Origin: Sphingobacteriales bacterium
GTDB taxonomy: Bacteria > Bacteroidota > Bacteroidia > Chitinophagales > Chitinophagaceae
Length of the DNA stretch: 8,341 nucleotides
NCBI GenBank assembly: GCA_024640385.1
Contig: JAHEFC010000168.1
Span: 1 to 8,341 of the forward strand
Direction of reading: 5' to 3'
Below the pieces are notes generated by a model. That model worked only from the letters and a program-made list of their open reading frames with translations, was not told where the DNA came from and ran no database searches. This document shows positions 5,771-8,341 of this stretch, one piece after another. Position numbers and translations under genes: made by a program. How positions within the stretch are numbered: position 1 is the stretch's first letter; every line of letters starts with the position of its first letter.

Positions 5771-8341
5771 TTAGTGACCAGTAGGCATCTTTTCTCCTTC
5801 CTTTGCCGGCTCTGCTGCTGCCATTTCATGGTGCTCCGCTGCCACCCCAACTTCACGGTCAGTATTCCTCACCTTGGCCAGGTAACTTACACTCGGAAGT
5901 GCGTGCAACTGATCAAGCGCATGGTATACCAGATCCCTCGTTTTACCATTCCTCACTATTGAGATCTCGCTGTTCTTATCATTTACATTACCAAAAACGA
6001 TCGCGCTGGTAGGACAAGCTTGCTGGCATGCAGTTTTAACATCCCACTTGCCTTCGTGACCGGTCTCAATTGGCCTGTTGGCTTTCTTCGCTTCCAGTTT
6101 ACCAGACTGTAAACGCTGTACACAGAATGAACATTTCTCGATCACACCCCTTGACCTTACAGTCACATCAGGGTTCAATACCATCCTGGTGAGATCATCG
6201 TTCATCATCATTACTGAATCGTCCAGTATCTCACGCTGGTTATCAGGGAAGCTGTCGGCACCCATGTAATCAGCCCAGTTGAAACGACGTACTTTATAAG
6301 GACAGTTGTTGGCGCAATACCTGGTTCCGATACAACGGTTATAGGCCATCTGGTTGATGCCTTCACTGCTGTGGTTGGTGGCGTTAACAGGACATACGTT
6401 TTCGCATGGGGCGTTGTCGCAATGCTGACAAAGCATTGGCATGAACACCACGTTAAGGTTATCCAGGTCATCGTTGCCTGAATCGTCACGATAAGTAGCG
6501 AAATAACGGTCAATACGAAGCCAGTGCATCTCATGCAGCCTCAATACTTCCGATTTGCCCACCACGGCAACGTTATTTTCAACAGTGCAGGCTACTGAGC
6601 AGGCGCCGCAACCGATACAGCTGTTCAGGTCAATACTCATTCCCCATTTAGGCCCGGGATATGGGAAGTTGGGGTAGAGCGTACCATCAACCCTGTAATC
6701 ACCAGTCTCTTTTGCATAGTCTTCTTCCAGCTTCTTCTTCACATCTGCAACAACCGCCGGGTTCTTGCGGAACTCACCAATGCTGTATTCCCTCACCACA
6801 TCAGTTCTTCCTTCGTATTGGTTGTGGGTTTGGGTATATGCGATCTTATATTTCTCGTTTGTTTTTTCGTAGCTGACATCCAGTGCAGCATATTGGAATG
6901 TATTTCCATCAAAGCTCACCAGCGGATAAGCATTCACTCCAACATTGGCAGCGGCCCGGCCTACTTTCTCGCTCCTTCCATATCCTACCGCAATAGCGAT
7001 CACATTGGGATGCATGCCGGGGATCGCAAGAATGGGAAGTTTCATTTCCTTACCGCCCACCTTAAGGTTAAGAACCGGCTTGGTCACTTCTACTTCATAC
7101 ACGTCGTCGAGCACTATACCCAGTTCCTTCGCCATGGCAAAAGAAATGATCGCATAATTGTCCCAGGTTGCTTTTGTTATGGGGTCCGGCAATTCCTGCA
7201 GCCATGGATTGTTGGCTTCCTTACCGCTTCCTATCGTATTCTTCTGGTAGATCACCAGTTCGGTTTTACCGCCTTTTTTGGCAAGGCCCACTGCTGATGC
7301 TGCGGCAGCCACGGCGGTACCATTGAAGGGAGCAGATGCCACTGCGGCAGGTGTTTCAAGCACACCATCCTGCAGCGCTTTATCAAATGCTTCCTGGGTT
7401 CCCAGTTTGGCGATCCAGTATTTCTTAAGATAATCTGCGTATTCAATATTGTTACCGCTCCATTTCAGCAATGAAGTCTGGAATGCACGGGTTTTGAACA
7501 AGGGAGCAATAGTAGGCTGGATAAAGCTGATATATCCCGACTTGCCTTCTGCATCGCCCCAGCTCTCCAGGAAATTATGATCTGAAATTACATATTTGCA
7601 GAGCTGTGTTGTCTCATCTTCCTTATCATTGAAAGAAACTGAAACCTTCACCTTCTTCAGTCCGTCTGCAAATTTCTTACCGTCAAAATAGTCATATGCA
7701 GGATTAACACCGTGTACAAATAAAGCACCGATGCTGCCTGCATTCATATCATTCACCAGTTGAACCATGTCTTTATCAATACCCTGTGCAGTATTGATCG
7801 TGGTTCCCCAGTTTATAGTTTTACCGTTAGCACCAATGGCTTCGTTGATGGCATTCACGAGGATCTGAACGTTTACATCGTTGCTGCCTGAAACAACCAG
7901 CGCATTACCACCAGCCTGTTTCAGCATATTGCCAGCCATATCAAGGCCTTTTTTCAACCTGGCATCCGCGATCGCAGGAGCGGTGACCGCACCACCTACA
8001 CGTGATAACAGGTTCAGCGCCACTGCTGCAGTTTCGGAAGGACGGTGAACGAACCTGTCGTCAGCATTTGCACCAGTCAGAGAAAGCCTGCTTTCAAACT
8101 GGATATGCTTGCTCATCTGTGCATTGGAAGGATCAACCTTTCTGCCCGCGCTGTACTGACGTGCAAATTCAACAGGGCTCAGCCAGGTTCCCAGGAAATC
8201 AGCATCGAGGCTGACGATCACTTTGGCATTATCAAAATGATAAGACGGAATGGCTCTTTTGCCGTAAGTGGCTTCATTGGCCAGGAGCATACCACTGTAC
8301 GAAATAGCATCGTACTGCACGTGCCTGCTCCCTGGATATTT
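5771..8341 (-). CDS. actB: Alternative complex III iron-sulfur subunit ActB, 5' end outside window
   Basis: Periplasmic electron-transfer subunit of ACIII: a molybdopterin-oxidoreductase-like region fused to a four-cluster ferredoxin domain. The frame is open at base 8341, giving 856 visible residues that begin KYPGSRHVQYD. The GTG at 8320-8318 is internal, not the start; family members are about 1000 residues, so the N-terminus is missing. Residues 1 to about 550 resemble the Mo-bisPGD enzyme fold, which holds no cofactor in ACIII. Cluster cysteines follow: Cys575/578/581/585, Cys638/641/646/650, Cys670/676/680 and Cys737/740/772/776. In the third set the second ligand is Thr673 (CIGTRYCANNC). 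Fifteen cysteines fit three [4Fe-4S] and one [3Fe-4S] cluster, as reported for ACIII. The tail is His/Glu/Ala-rich. actA is expected just upstream, outside the window. Confidence 0.95.
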   Translation of the reverse strand, partial: KYPGSRHVQYDAISYSGMLLANEATYGKRAIPSYHFDNAKVIVSLDADFLGTWLSPVEFARQYSAGRKVDPSNAQMSKHIQFESRLSLTGANADDRFVHRPSETAAVALNLLSRVGGAVTAPAIADARLKKGLDMAGNMLKQAGGNALVVSGSNDVNVQILVNAINEAIGANGKTINWGTTINTAQGIDKDMVQLVNDMNAGSIGALFVHGVNPAYDYFDGKKFADGLKKVKVSVSFNDKEDETTQLCKYVISDHNFLESWGDAEGKSGYISFIQPTIAPLFKTRAFQTSLLKWSGNNIEYADYLKKYWIAKLGTQEAFDKALQDGVLETPAAVASAPFNGTAVAAAASAVGLAKKGGKTELVIYQKNTIGSGKEANNPWLQELPDPITKATWDNYAIISFAMAKELGIVLDDVYEVEVTKPVLNLKVGGKEMKLPILAIPGMHPNVIAIAVGYGRSEKVGRAAANVGVNAYPLVSFDGNTFQYAALDVSYEKTNEKYKIAYTQTHNQYEGRTDVVREYSIGEFRKNPAVVADVKKKLEEDYAKETGDYRVDGTLYPNFPYPGPKWGMSIDLNSCIGCGACSVACTVENNVAVVGKSEVLRLHEMHWLRIDRYFATYRDDSGNDDLDNLNVVFMPMLCQHCDNAPCENVCPVNATNHSSEGINQMAYNRCIGTRYCANNCPYKVRRFNWADYMGADSFPDNQREILDDSVMMMNDDLTRMVLNPDVTVRSRGVIEKCSFCVQRLQSGKLEAKKANRPIETGHEGKWDVKTACQQACPTSAIVFGNVNDKNSEISIVRNGKTRDLVYHALDQLHALPSVSYLAKVRNTDREVGVAAEHHEMAAAEPAKEGEKMPTGH

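Noticed and set aside
6818..7297. 159-codon plus-strand open frame opposite actB
   Set aside because: Composition is not protein-like, and it lies entirely within the clearly coding actB frame. The other plus-strand frames (for example at 3577-3981, 1253-1612 and 2212-2562) were rejected for the same reason.
8318..8320. GTG as the start codon of actB
   Set aside because: The frame continues upstream to the window edge with family-like residues (YPGSRH), and ActB proteins are considerably longer.
1..8341. An undescribed defence, mobile or biosynthetic system
   Set aside because: All seven genes match known ACIII or oxidase subunits in a standard order, and no unassigned gene, transposase, array or gap over 77 bases remains.

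Overview
The window is one minus-strand respiratory gene cluster. It encodes most of an alternative complex III (ACIII, the quinol:electron-acceptor oxidoreductase that replaces cytochrome bc1 in many bacteria), followed by the first genes of an aa3-type cytochrome c oxidase. ActB with ActC, DUF3341 (ActD), a lipoprotein cytochrome c (ActE), a ten-helix ActF and then coxB-coxA is an arrangement typical of Bacteroidota. Moderate GC by eye, A/T-rich gaps, almost no Shine-Dalgarno motifs and the protein sequence style suggest Bacteroidota, perhaps a Chitinophagaceae-like member. The genus is an inference.

Transcription runs from high to low coordinates. 8341-5771: actB, open at its 5' end, a molybdopterin-oxidoreductase-like region fused to a four-cluster ferredoxin domain. 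5770-5694: a 77-base gap with a GA-rich 16-base tandem repeat and an AT palindrome. 5693-4218: actC, a NrfD/PsrC-type quinol-site membrane protein. 4191-3607: actD. 3598-2936: actE, a monoheme cytochrome c lipoprotein with an alanine-rich tail. 2906-1686: actF. 1685-1631: a 55-base gap with a 10-base repeat at 11-base period. 1630-587: coxB, with four predicted helices and an intact CuA site. 561-1: coxA, first 187 codons only. actA (pentaheme cytochrome) would be expected beyond 8341 and the rest of coxA beyond position 1.

Working model, from ACIII family knowledge: quinol is oxidised at ActC near the [3Fe-4S] cluster of ActB. Electrons leave through heme carriers (ActA, not visible, and ActE) to CuA of CoxB, then to heme a and the heme a3/CuB centre of CoxA. 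ActC and ActF are the candidate proton-handling membrane subunits. All gaps between genes are 8-77 bases and no convincing terminator is visible, so one polycistronic transcript is plausible. No RNA gene, mobile element, CRISPR array or unknown multi-gene system is visible. The items worth a second look are intergenic repeats, terminal extensions and lineage-specific subunit variations in a known system.
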